Origin: Termitomyces sp. T153
Taxonomy: Eukaryota; Basidiomycota; Agaricomycetes; Agaricales; Lyophyllaceae
NCBI GenBank assembly: GCA_018296165.2
Contig: JACKQL020000010.1
Span: 1,302,001 to 1,366,000, forward strand
Length of the DNA: 64,000 nucleotides
Direction: 5' to 3'
The translations under genes and the position numbers were made by a program. Under the pieces are notes generated by a model. That model was not told where the DNA came from. It did no database searches and was given only the letters and a program-made list of their open reading frames with translations. Of this stretch, positions 21,395 to 33,494 are shown one piece after another. Each line of letters opens with the position of its first letter. Position 1 is the first letter of the stretch.

Positions 21395-22771
21395 AATGCA
21401 ACGAAGAACATGGTCCGAATCCTAACCACGTCAAGGTTCTTAAAATACAGAAAAAAGAGACCACTCTTGTGAATTTCCACCAGCGGTGCTCGTTTGTTGT
21501 TTGTTTGGGGGGTGAAGCCCACAAAAAGTTGACCCGTGCATAAACGCATAGCGTAATAGGTACTTCAACTACTATCATGCGTACTCAGTGGCAAAACCGG
21601 AGGGACTTGCAAGATATAGTTTTTTGAGAAATCGACACACCTCTGTACAAGCACAATGACACTCGTATGCTTTGGATCTCGAGTTTGGCGTGAATTAGGG
21701 TTGATATTATGTTGTGATTGCTTGATCACTAGTTGGTGAGTGAAAGGTTTGCAATTTCCCGAAAGAATGCCCTCGGTTCTAATCTCAAGCTGATATTTTG
21801 ACTCAAATCGTTAATGACATACTGACCACATCATGAAGCAAGCATACGCTGAGTTTTCCGGTACCTCATGTGATTGGAAGGAGTGTAAAGGGCAATCTTA
21901 TGGCTTTTGCGTCTGATTTCATTTAAGCAAAATTCAAAGTCCGCTGTGACCACGGTGGCGGTTTTGTTGGTTTGGACATGTACCATGGGGTATACCCCTC
22001 TGTGCCAAAATTATGAGCTCCCTTTATGTGGATTGAACTATTTGGAAACCGTCCTTTCTACGCGGAACCCCTGGGTTTCTCCGCTGACTATTTGGAAACC
22101 CTGATTTCTCACTGTTACTTTCGGTAGCCGAGCCACAAATAAATACTTAGACTGTGCCGATGGATGCCATTGTAGTGCCGTCGAACGTCCAATCTGGTAC
22201 CACTTGCGCTACAATTTTCCTGATCATTGAAGAAACAAGGCTTTCCAAGTTACAGAAGTTTCGGTGTACCAAAACCACCCGGCTCGGAAAGGCTAATATG
22301 GGATAGACCGGCCAACAACAAAACTTGGCAGCTTTACCAGAACTCCGCTTGGAAGCGTCTAATATAGTATTACAAGGTAATGATGTTTCCCTATGTCGAT
22401 CAAGAACAATGAAGGGAGAACAAGACTGGTCTCGGTGTGCTATGTAGAACCATCCACACGGGAGTTTGGATGAGAATAACATCATCCAGGGTCTATAAAG
22501 AGTCTGGATCGCGATCTCAGAGAAATCTCGCTGTCTGATATATCGAGACTGAAACACAGAGATATCAGAGTCAGAGGCTGCCTTATAGTAGGAATCAGAC
22601 AGTATGGAGCCCGCCCTGGCAGCCCTGCTGGGCCAGTGGTCTGAATTGTCGCATCACGACATCCCATTGAGGTCACCCTCGCACTTGACATGCAGCACGA
22701 CCTCAGTGGAGATGGCCGGAGAAACACTTTACAGCAGATGAATCATAACTGTCCCAAGTCCAAGCTTCAGA
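21395..22771. other. Intergenic region, no gene seen
   Basis: A minus-strand open frame at 22147-22557 has no recognisable domain and no splice context. Short repeats of CTATTTGGAAACC occur near 22038 and 22087. This is the 3' flank of the recyclin-1 gene. Confidence 0.5.
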
Positions 22772-25700
22772 TCAGAAGACAACACAGTCCTCTTTGAAAC
22801 TCAAATTATACATCGTCTTATCTACTGTCTTTTCGATCTTCTTCCAGTCCGACCGCCGCTGAATGAACTCGTAGATGTCCTGGCGGGATCGTCAGCCGTT
22901 ACCCACATGAACATTGCGAGGAAACAGCAGCGTACTTCGGGTCTGTAAGCACCACCGTAGCGTGTTACGTCACGAACAATCTGTGCGAGGTCCTTAGCGT
23001 CCTCAACGACGTAGACATGTCCAAGCATCTTCAAATGGGAAAAGTCCGAAATGATTGATGGAACCTGATGAAATTCAATTAAAAGAAGAAGAAAGAGTTA
23101 CGGATATCATTCACGAACCCTGAGAGACGATATGAAGCTATAGTAGGTATTCAGGTCCGCAATGACACGGAACCCACCATTCAGCGAGATGATCTGGCGC
23201 TTGATGTGTTTCTGCAGAACGCTGAAGCGATTCAAACAACAAATTAAAACATGTCTCCTCTGAAATGCGTTATAACTTACGCTATGAGCCGAATGCCAAC
23301 TTCCTGGTAAAACACCTCAAGTACCTCCTTGCTCGTGCTCCCCTTGAGCAGCTTGCAGTGCATCTCCAGACATTTAATGACTTCAGAGCACCCGCGCGTA
23401 GGTCCTAAATCCAACGGGCCGTCTTCAGGATAATACTCGCGTGGTCCTGTTAACGTCACGAGAATGTGCTCTACCTAAGAGAAAGATAATTTAAACCAAA
23501 AAATTCAGGGAGATTGGTCAACGTGCACACATACTTGGTTCATGAGAACTTCAGTGCCAGCGTTTAGCCCGCCCGCGACGGAATCATCTAGGGCGTTCTC
23601 AAACCGTTTCTTGTCCCGCACGACAGCATTGAGGAAGTCTGTACGATCAATATGATGTGCCTGAATGCTTTCGTTAAGGGGTGGTCACTGCAGATCAGGA
23701 TATTTACAGAACTCACCAGCTCCTTGTCAAAGTATACCTGCACCATCGACTGAATCGTATCACCTATATGCACAAGCTCGAAGAACTGAAGTAGTGGCGC
23801 GACACTCGTCGTCACCTCATGTTCCACAGGCTTATACTCCCGCATCTGTTCTGTCGCTCTATCGCTCTTCTCTTCGGTAATATTCCACGATACAAAAGAA
23901 AGTGAGCGTACTTTGCAAAACCCTTTCGAAGATGCTCGTCCCCAAGTGCGCTGAGCATGAGAATGAATAGTTCCTCGATAGTGTCTCGGACACGGTGCCC
24001 GTAATGCCCTGGATACCCGGCGAACGTCTCGACGCGCTTGAGCGCCTCCCGGTCAGCATGTATCACTTCTAGGGCCACATCAAGTGAGAGAAGAAGCTCG
24101 AGCTTGTTCTCCAGTGCCGACGATGACGAGACCAACGTCCGTGACGTGGCGGAGGATATTATAGTCGGAGAAGGGGAGGCACGTGGGCCTATATAAACAA
24201 AATGAATAAGCAGACAATCAACACCATAAGCTGACAAGGGTGGCGGACATACCACTTTGAGTACGTACATCCGGCTCCTTCTCATCCGCCAACTGCGTCT
24301 TCTCATGCACATCCTCATCAGCATCCCCAACCTCGAACACCGTGCTTCCCTCCACCTCTGACACCTTATACACACTTCCATTCCCACTACCTCCCCAGCC
24401 TGTCTTGCTAACCCCACCACTATACTTTCCACCTCCACCAGCGCTCCCTCCCCATCTCGTAGGATTGAGCATCGCGATACCCTGCACGGCCGCCGTACCA
24501 CCGCTAACGATCGCCCCGCTGACTGCGCCGACTGTGCGGGGGACGATTGTCACCGGAAGGAGGAGCACGGATGTGAAGGACGCTAGGACATTCCGTTTGA
24601 CTTGTGCGGGGTTTTGGGAGGTTAGGAAGCGGGGTTGGGAGGTGTGTTGTTGGTGGTATTGCTGAGTTTCCACGGATGCGGATAAGGAAGTGGAACCGTT
24701 TGTTAACAATGGAGCAGGAGCATATGTTGCAAGCTGTTGTGAGATGTTGAGTAGGGGTTCGGGAGAAGAAGGGAGCGCTGACCTCACGGTCCCATGCTTT
24801 ACAGATCCTGTCGAAGACGTTCTTGACGGACTCGACTTCCTCGTCGAGGTACTCGTCCATGTTGCTCTCGAACATCTGATATCTGCTTCCGGTAAGAGGA
24901 ATTAGCTTGTGGTGCGGATACCACTTACACGACGTCCTCGGCTTTCGTAGTTGTAATGATGTCTTCTGGTTTTGCGACATCCTTGTCACGAGCTCGAGCT
25001 TGTGCTACGCGTAATAGGGCATCAACCATACGCCAAGCTTCTTTGAACGAGGCGGCAGTTGCTTGGAGGAAAATGGAGGAGTTTGTAACGGCGCGTGCTT
25101 GCGTCAAGAGTGTCGTTATATATTCTGCGACCTTTACATAATTAACAGAAGACTGATAGTAGGTGGGCAAAAGACGCACCACATCATTAGCGACGCGTTC
25201 TGCAAATGATACTAGTACCTGAGCGGCTGGCGGAAACACACGAACGGCACGCAACCCATGTTCCTGGATAGCCTTCAAAACACTTCCCATGAACTCGTCC
25301 ATCGGGTCAAAGTCCAACGTGCCATCAGTCCTAGTAAATTACTTGAATTTAAACGCGTGCAGAGCCGTACAACGTACGTGAAATTAGCCAATGGGTCCCA
25401 CTGACCCTGTACATAAAAAATCTCGCGCTTCTCAGCCCACATCTTGCCCATTTCCCATTCCGTTGGATTCCCAGTCCACACCTCCCAGCTAGACTCGGCA
25501 GCCTCACGCATGCCCTCTTCGTCCCCGCGTCCATCTGCACTGTCGAATGCTGCGAGAAGCCCCGCGTCAAATCGATCCATCGCGGTCTGCAGAGCCTGCC
25601 GAAGAGTAGACCATGATCGGAGGGGCTGGACAGCTGGCGAGAGAAATAGGGCAAGGAGGTGTAAGGCTTTGGCGCGTGTTCGTAGTGGGAGGCCGTCGGT

Positions 25701-26306
25701 TTGATTTTGCGGAGTCGGCGATGCGAGAGGGCTGTGTGGAGACACAAAGAAGGTGGAGAGGGTTGACAGGATTAGATGAGGAGCTGTTGAGCCCAATGCC
25801 AGTGCAAGAGGCTTCAACAGATTGTGTACTCGGATATATGTCGTTCGTTTTGTGGGTGCTGTTGAAAACGACAGCGAAAGTGGAGGCGGCATCCCAAACC
25901 CAACAACAGGTTCTGCCGTTGCAAAGTCGCCAAAATCATCGTCATTGGACACGACAGTCGTGGCTGATTGTATCGAACGCGTCGCTCCGAGCTGGACCTT
26001 TTGTGCATTTTCAAGAGTGTCGAGCACGACTCCAAGACCGTGTTTCTCTATACCCAACGCTGACCATCTAATATCCCAGAATTTATCCTCCTTCACTAAG
26101 GAATTGAGTGCCCTGGAGGACCTTGCATAGGCTGGAACATCAGCGATCGGAAGAAAAAAGAGAATGAGGTGGTGCAAGTCTGGTGGTAATCGTCCAATGA
26201 GGGCTGGCGTGGGTGGGTTCTTCGAAGCAACCGTTCCACCGCGAAGAAGTCGAGCACCAGAGGAGGCGTAGAGGCGGACGGGCTCGAGAGTCGCGAACTT
26301 GTCCAT
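22772..26306 (-). CDS. rcy1: Recyclin-1-like F-box protein with Sec10-like domain
   Basis: Eleven exons splice to a 998-residue protein with consistent phases: 26306-25378, 25330-24929, 24882-24783, 24733-24253, 24188-23912, 23864-23717, 23660-23535, 23474-23281, 23221-23119, 23064-22936, 22879-22772 (stop TGA). Introns are 46-64 bp. An F-box occupies residues about 39-80 (LPPDLHHLILFFLPIADVPA, then KFWDIRW). An acidic DDDFGDF motif at 122-128 looks like an adaptor ear-domain ligand. The remainder is a long helical Sec10-type region (FAERVANDVVRLL, QVKRNVLASFTSVLLLPVT, AHHIDRTDFLNAVVRDKKRF, GLNAGTEVLMNQ, SEVIKCLEMHCKLL, RYGGAYRPEDIYEFIQRRSD). Yeast Rcy1 and fission yeast Pof6 share this architecture and act in endosomal recycling and membrane traffic with Skp1. 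The start at 26306 has the next upstream ATGs out of frame. Intact; the confident family call rests on order of domains and length. Confidence 0.9.
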
Positions 26307-27841
26307 GCGGCCTTCGTCGTTGGAAACAGCGAGCAGCGCAGTAAACCATTCTGATCCCTGTTGGCAGTCATGTGATCGACCAGTTATGAACGATCAGGGT
26401 CGTGACGTTGACAGGCAAACGCTGTCATCAATTGACTCTTGAGCACAAAAGTCGAGATTCTTCAACATTTGAAGACAGAGCTCGAGAATAATCGGTCAGT
26501 CAAATTCGAATCTGAATCCTGATCTCAAGGTATGTTAGCTCAAAGTCTCCGAAGGGTAGAATAGAGCAAGTACACGAGCCTGAGCTAGTCTTGTTGGGCA
26601 CAGAGAACTGCTTTCCACCTGTCTCACACCTTTCCATATACTGGTCATACTGTCTGCTCTCAAGACATCATATGTGCCTGAAAGCTCGAAGTCTATCACG
26701 AAGATCAAGCGTATGCGCCACGATCCAAGGCCTAGAACTAGTCTGCAGAGAATCATGCTACGAAGAGACGTGTTCATGACAGAGGTAAACTTAATGATCG
26801 ACTTGGTAGTAACTAGAGACCTTGAAGAGTGTCCATGTTGAGAGCATAAACGAGATGTAGAATACACGCAAGTACAATTGTTAGGTCATGAATTTGTTCC
26901 TTAGAGAAACAAACCAAAGACGCGTCGTGTGCCAGAAGCGATGGTCATGTGTTACCACTCATGTCAATCCCTGTATGGAAAAGTCATTGTGTGGGCTGAG
27001 AAGCGAAATGTGTATTATCGAAAAGCCTCGGATTGATACATGTAAGAAATGACGGGTGTAAGTCGTACGTATTGCTGACCTCGTGAGTGAAACTGCAACA
27101 TGAACCTGAATACACGATTGACAACAAATCGAATGAGACTTCTCAGGGAAATCCCCCCTCCCCGACACTAGTCCAACCTCATTCTCGCCACACTCGTTGA
27201 CCAACCCCGCACGACTTTTGAAATTTTTTATTTTTATTCTCTTAATAACTGCACTCGGTGCTAGACTCACCAGGCTACTGACATTTTTAGCTTTGGTAGG
27301 GACCACGGCCCAGTTGCTCGTCCCATACCCGCCAGGTATCCGTCAAAAGCACCTAGCCATGACACGATATCAGGTATTACCAGGGGGGCGTGATATAGCA
27401 TATGAAAACGTCGACCCGTTCATTGTCCACGTACGCGGGGGGTGGAGGAATTTGTGGCCTTGTAGTCGTCATCGCCTACCCATAGTTCCGTGTAGTGTAG
27501 GGGCCAAGCGCCTCATGTATGTAATTAAGAATAAGGAAAAAACGAGACCTCATCAAAGCTTCAAGCTTTGAAGAAGGGACGACAAGTAGTCTCTCATGAT
27601 AAATGGGCAACGGAATACTGAAAGGACAGATGCAGAAAATAGCAATTGTTTGGGGTGGCCGCGGCCGTCTGTCTGGGAAAATAAGATGTGATATATCCGG
27701 TGGCTCATAACAATGAACCCCCGCCAGGGTGGTCAAAATGGCCAAATTGCACACGTGAACCCAGTGGGCCACAAGTCGAGCAAGTGGAGAGGACTAATTT
27801 CCCTAAGCCATCTACCCTCTCATTTGTATACACCAAGTACG
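26307..27841. other. Intergenic region between divergent genes
   Basis: About 1.5 kb with no supported gene. It presumably holds the promoters of the recyclin-1 gene (minus) and of the small motif protein gene at 27842 (plus). A T-rich run (TTTTTTATTTTTATTC) lies near 27223. No distinct TATA box found. Confidence 0.45.
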
Positions 27842-28581
27842 ATGAGCCAACGAGAGATCGGTGCGTTAGCTTTGGAAACAACACCAGGTGCATTCAATAT
27901 CACACCTCTTTCTTCCTTCCTAAACGAACGCTCTTTAGAAATCAGCCACATCGATCATCCAGACACAAGGCAAGGATTTCAATTCGTCGTGATCGCACAG
28001 ACTTACCTTTTCGTCATATCAGTGGCATTAAACAAAAGTTACGACCAAAGGCTACTACTGTTCTCATTGAATCTTCGCAGGTCAAGCGGCAGACCAGAGC
28101 CACCAACGCTGCCAAGTTAAATGACCGACGCCGAAGAATAAGGCAAAGTGGCAAGAACAACATGGATCCATTAGCTCGAAAAGCCATCCTCTCTAACGAC
28201 AAGTGGACCGTCAACGTTGAGGCATACCGTGTCGACTGTAAAGGTTGTGGAAAGACCATCAAACTCGACGTTCGATATGGAGAGTACTATCGCTCCAATT
28301 GGACCAAGCACCGAAATTCATGCAAGGTGATTCTGGAGACTATGAAAAGAGAGGTGAGAACCGTCGCTTCGATCGAACGATCTGACAATGACATCTTTTC
28401 GCAGGTCGAGACAACAAGAACGGAGAATGACGAGGATAACATGGAGGATTACTACATGGACGAAGACATGGACATAGACTCAGACAGCGAACAAGGTGTA
28501 ATCAAGAATGAATGCTCATCAACCGTATTGCCCCTCCTTACTTGTAGGTTGTCCTTGCCGTCTGGGGAAACAAAGGCCTGA
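27842..28581 (+). CDS. Protein with one C-x2-C...W-x2-H-x3-C motif (copy A)
   Basis: The secure part is the open frame 28081-28581. A basic helix (KLNDRRRRIRQSGKNN) precedes the motif: LARKAILSNDKWTVNVEAYR, then VDCKGCGKTIKLD, then YYRSNWTKHRNSCKVI. Cys-x2-Cys, 17 residues, Trp-x2-His-x3-Cys could bind one zinc. An acidic tail (DEDMDIDSDSEQG) follows. A 51-bp segment at 28354-28404 has intron borders and stays in frame, so splicing there is optional. Alternative splicing from about 28496 could change the end. The N-terminus is not resolved: ATG 27842 is a candidate, with an intron ending somewhere in 28080-28100. The same motif recurs in the genes at 33495 and 51855. Function unknown; a nucleic-acid or protein-binding zinc module is inference. 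Confidence 0.6.
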
Positions 28582-29711
28582 TGCGTTTCTCTATGCAATG
28601 CAGATACCAGTCACGAGCCATCTTCCAAGGTTGAGAATCCTTTTTTTAAGGAAAGTACTATGGGTACTATGGGACACGTCCCTCCACGTCTCGCATACAA
28701 ACTTGGGAGATATAACTCTGCTGTCGTGGTTATGCTGGACCAGTCCACCATCGAGTTGTTGCCATCATACCATGAGAATTGATGATGGCAGGTTATAGTG
28801 AGTCCAAGCCTTCTTGTGGGTCGTATTTTTCCTTGACCTGACCAGTAAAGGAAGAAAGACAAGTTTTGTATCGTTGTCACAGGCAAGTCAGAGAGTTATA
28901 TCATAGCATGAGATCTAAAGTGAAGCTGTACACAGTAGCCATGTTCACGGCTTACGGTTACCGTACAACAGCTACCGTGACCGTAATTGTCAAGGATCTG
29001 CCAGGAGAGCCTCCCAAGATGTACTATGTCATTATGAAATATCACGAATGACTATAAGAATTTACCTGAAACCCGCAGAGAATTCAGAGAACCAAGGATG
29101 TCCAGCTGTGGCGTCAAGGTAGGTCAAGACATGCCTCTACATAAGAATCCAAACTCCGATCCGCATCATAATCTATTCCGGCGTGGATTGACCCCAATCG
29201 CAAACCGAATCCTGGTTTTTATTGCTATCATTCAAATTTGGACTCTTCACATTAGCTGATGACATTTGCGTGAAAGTTACGCATTACCTCGCCACCACTT
29301 TTACCCAGAAATTACTCCTGATGTATTCGCCAGTAAACATATCGTTATTTTTCCGTGTGGAGCTCATCTCTAATCATATTCAGTCCTGATATGAAGTACA
29401 ACAATAACAATGGTAGGTGAGTAGAATGATTTGGCCACGGTCTCAAATCACTAAGTTCAATTTTACATCAAAGCTCGAAGGAAGCTAGGAGCGGCTTAGC
29501 TTAGGAAACTCTCGTCACCCATCAACAGAAAGAGGAGCTCATCAACCATTGTAGTTCTTCGTGCCACAGAACATGCAGGTGCCTGTGATATTAGTAGTCG
29601 TGACTATATATTATGATGATATTTTCCCCATGACCCTGACATCAGTCTCGAGTGCACCAGATGAGTATGATGTAGACATTGAAGAAATCACAGTGATACG
29701 GCCTATGTGCC
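28582..29711. other. Intergenic region between convergent genes
   Basis: No supported gene. A cluster of CCGTA/ACCGT words (GGTTACCGTACAACAGCTAC...) near 28955-28986 is the only local oddity. Confidence 0.45.
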
Positions 29712-30981
29712 TCAAAAAGCGATCCATTGCGTTTCTTTTCCGCACCATCGCATCATGAAGCGGAAAGGAGGAGGGGTTTCTTTTCGCCATACACGACTGT
29801 TCAGCGACTTCTTTGGTATGCGATTAATCTGGTCCAAAGCATCACGTAGAGAAATACGATCATTGGGATTATGCCGTGTCATCGCAGTGGCTAGTTCTAA
29901 CAAAGACTCTAGCCCATCATAATCCTACAGATACTCATGAGACATACATAATAAAGCACAAAAGCTATTTTCACCTTGATCAAGTTCATCAAAACATTTC
30001 CGAGCTGGTATATTTCCATTAGAAACGGATTGTAAGGGTTCGGAGATTGAAATTCAGGCACAGTTTTGTCCTGACCATAGATTCCGATTCCTACCGGCTT
30101 GGTGATGTGGAGTGGAATCACATAGGAATGGCCAAAGTCGATGAAGTAATATTTATTTGGCCTTACGGACCACCGAGTCTTCCATTCAAGCTTCTCATTG
30201 ACTCCATCATGCGTCCATCTTCTGACAAAATGAACTCCGCGTGGTATAACTTGCGTCATCTCCATCATTAGATTGAGTTGACAAACATCTCTATCAAATT
30301 CAAGAATCTCTTTTGGGAATAAGGATGCTCGATGGCGTACCCGTGTAGTATACGATGCTCCTGCATAAAGTCAAGACCCTGAATTATATTATATTCACAG
30401 CCATCTCAAAGGTTAATAGGAGTACCACAAACCTCTATATATTGAGAAAATGCCTCAGTGACTTCACCCAGACGTCTGAATGGTAGATGATTGAAATATA
30501 TCAATTGAGGCATTACTAGAAGCGCAGTAGTGTCATCGTCTGGGAGGAGAAGTACATCCAGAATGGGTACAGTATGATTCCTTGGATCATGCTGTAGGTC
30601 TGGTGAATAAAGATATAGCGCAGTAGGAATCTCGTTGGAGCTAGTTTGGACTATCTTGAGCACCACTTTAGCCTCATCACGAATATGGACGGCGTCGATA
30701 AGACCCTTGAAGTTCTGAATAGAAATAAAGATCGTCAGATACACGCATCCCGATAAGCTTGACATCAAGCATACATTGAGCATAAGGGAATCTTCAGGTT
30801 CCACGTCGACAGGCTGGTCAACAGGCCATGAAGGTATCCAGTCGGGGTTGTACCGTGGACGAAGACGATAACCACGAGAGAGAAGAAACGGCTGATATTT
30901 GACCCAGACGAGTTCATTGGATCCGAGGGTAGGATCGCATATGTCTAGTCTGCCCAGAAACTCTTCCAGACTAGTCATCAT
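29712..30981 (-). CDS. Protein-kinase-like protein of an Agaricomycete-expanded family
   Basis: Five exons (30981-30775, 30714-30433, 30378-30341, 30290-29975, 29924-29712) splice in phase to 351 residues. The N-terminus carries LSRGYRLRPRYNPDWIPSW, typical of a lineage-specific kinase family in mushrooms. Lys89 in KVVLKIVQ is the candidate ATP-anchoring Lys, but I see no glycine-rich loop. The C-lobe has EGLDFMQEHRILHGD with catalytic Asp177 and Asn182 (D-x4-N), FIDFG (DFG at 227-229), a VPEFQSPNPYNPF activation/P+1 region, YQLGNVL and TRHNPNDR. HRD is HGD. The intron between Gly176 and Asp177 splits the catalytic loop. Key residues are kept, so activity is possible; substrate and role unknown. 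Start chosen at the first Met; Met-Met is at 30981. Confidence 0.85.
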
Positions 30982-31858
30982 AATAGTAGAGGTTTGGAAG
31001 GGCTCGCAAGTTCTTCTTATCCGCTGAAATTGGTGATTAGATAACTAATTCGGATCAATACTCGCTTAATCGGAAGTAAGATCTGATTTGGATCTGATAC
31101 TGCTGGAATAAAAATACATAAATGATAGATCCATCCTTTTAATTTATAAGGCTAGTGCCAACATCTCAGCAGCTCTAGTTCGGCATCTCTCCTGTGAAAG
31201 TGCAAAAACAAAGAGTTTCTCGTCAGATTTGGCAGTGAACACAATTTCTTTGATCCGTAAAGCCCTTGCTCGGAGATGAAAATATTGATACATCAGCACG
31301 GTGTGCGAAAAAAGGAGCATATTGTGACCTTACTGTAGCTCATGTACTGGTTTCAATTGAAGGCTCAAAACATGGTTCAGAATCTGATCCGTAAGTCACC
31401 GCCGACACAGAATGTTTACTCGATATGGAACCACGAAAGTTCACAATTGCTTGTGGTTAGTCAGTTGCTACAGAATGGGAGCATAGAACAACAGACCTAT
31501 TGTAGCCGTTTTCGTCTAACAAATTACAATGAGCATAACAACCGTTCTACATGTTGAGATGGAAACTATGAAACTACAATCTCTGACAGCCATCGGGGCT
31601 TAGAGTTTGACAATTCAACTGGGTGAAAAACGATCTACCCCTTTGCAAACTTCTTAGCTGCATGTGGAACAATTGGAATCTGATAAAAAGTCATTGAAAA
31701 CAAGGGATACAAGGTAATCAACATCGCGTAACCTTCTATGTCAACTTCCTTCACAAATCCCGGCGGCTACAGGCAAAAAGAAGGTAAATGGATGATTTAA
31801 AAGCTGGCTTTACCCTTTGGGCTTTCCCCCATCTTCAGATACACCCTCTGAGTTCCCA
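30982..31858. other. Intergenic region, no gene seen
   Basis: Contains the upstream region of the minus-strand kinase. A plus-strand open frame at 31342-31557 has no family resemblance. Confidence 0.4.
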
Positions 31859-32594
31859 ATGTTTGAGCCCTATCTTCGTCAGTTATCTATCGGCTCCGCT
31901 GTTTCTAAAGAGGAGTTGAAGGAAAAAGTTATGACCTTGAAAGAGAGATCAATGTCCTGTGGCGTCTCCTTTCTGAATTTCACCCACTAGCATCGGAAAT
32001 TCAAGATGGAATGAGGGTCACCATGAAGGAGTACGTTTACTTCATTTGAAGAGGCAATCAATAACTGATCTATTATCAACAGACTGTTTAAAAACATCAA
32101 GGAATTGCAACGTGTAACTAATAGTTTTTCTTCTAACTTTCAAGTGAATCTACCTGGAAACTGGATTATGCAATATCGTGTTTCATACTGGAGGAAGAAA
32201 GTGGAAAATGCCAAGAATGAACATCATGTATGACATCGTACCAGACCTTTTTCCTAGTCCTCGATATTAATATTTACAGGCATTAACATCAGCTACGGGA
32301 CTGGTTCGCGATATGCAAGGGATCTCCACGCAAGTTCTACATGTGCATAATACGATAGCAGGGATCAACAGCTCCCACCAGATTCAAACGAGTGATAATA
32401 CTATCATTCATGGGGCTGGGGGGTCCATCAGTACTCCTATATATACCTATCCATCCCAGCTTCAGCAGCCAGCATCATCACCTTATGGGTCTTCTTCAAA
32501 TCGCAGGTATTTGCGTCATGTGGAATGGTCAAAGACAGGTTCCTATGAATCATGGCACACTGCTGCGTCAGGCGGTTTTTTTCATCAAGGTTGA
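31859..32594 (+). pseudogene. Hypothetical helical protein, frameshifted
   Basis: Three exons can be read. The first begins MFEPYLRQLSIGSAVSKEE and after a one-base deletion near 31938 continues EREINVLWRLLSEFHPLA to an intron at about 32029-32081. The second runs LFKNIKELQRVTNSFSSNF ... VSYWRKKVENAKNEHH to an intron ending near 32279. The third runs ALTSATGLVRDMQGIST ... SGGFFHQG. Both introns keep phase, which supports a once-real gene. The first two exons look alpha-helical and charged, perhaps coiled coil; the third is Ser/Gln-rich. I do not recognise the family. A sequencing error could make the gene intact. Confidence 0.5.
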
Positions 32595-33494
32595 TTGCTC
32601 GTTACTCGTATGTGGACATCTGAACCACTGAACCACGATCAAAGCATGGAAACCAAAACAGACATCGACCATGTTACGTCTCTATGACCCATCTCTCTGA
32701 CACCTACAGACCACTTAGTCCTGTTTAACGGTTGAATAATACGTTATATCGTCCCGCATTGCGTTATTCTAGCAAATTAGACGTGTTTACGGTCTGATTA
32801 TTACAATCTCTCGGTACATCGCCCATTCCAGTCACGGATATATACTAGTTATCATGGTCCGTGCTTCCAACTTAACTCTACGGGATCCATGATGCGTATA
32901 TTATCATGGGCTCTAGCCTTCAACCAACCAACTTTCAGCCCTCATCACAGAGGGCACATGATGATCCACTGCTTGCTCACATGTGTCGACGCGTTTGAAG
33001 CATGAGCATCTCCAGTGAGCTAACAACAATCAGGCGCACCTAACAGCTTTGAGCACTAGACTACACAGGACCCTTCTATAGGGACTGTGTAGGATTAAGA
33101 TTCGTCACGTCATAGTATTGTCTAAGAGCAGGATCTCATGCAGAATTGACGATGGGAAGGAGATCGGTATCCAAAGCAGAGAATTATCCACATGTGCGAT
33201 ACATAGTAATGCCACTAGGATGATTATCAGGTGAGTATGGTGGGAACAGGCCTTAACAAAGCATTTCGGGGCCAGAGCACCGGATCTTTTGGGTGGACAC
33301 TGGACACCCATTGTTTGACACCATTGACGCATCAACACCACTGTGCACCTCTGGCCAGATTATAGGTGTTTGTTGAAGAGTCTTGGTGCTTTGTTCGCCT
33401 TCGTCGATGACTACATGGCCTCACGAATAGCTATAAATTCAGCAGAGTCAAGCACTCGCTTGCGCCCTCATCTCTGACTCACGACCACTATACA
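32595..33494. other. Intergenic region, no gene seen
   Basis: No reading frame with splice or domain support. Contains the upstream region of the gene at 33495. Confidence 0.45.

Noticed and set aside
22147..22557. 136-codon minus-strand frame next to the recyclin-1 gene
   Set aside because: No domain, no splice partners and an alternative start; treated as intergenic.
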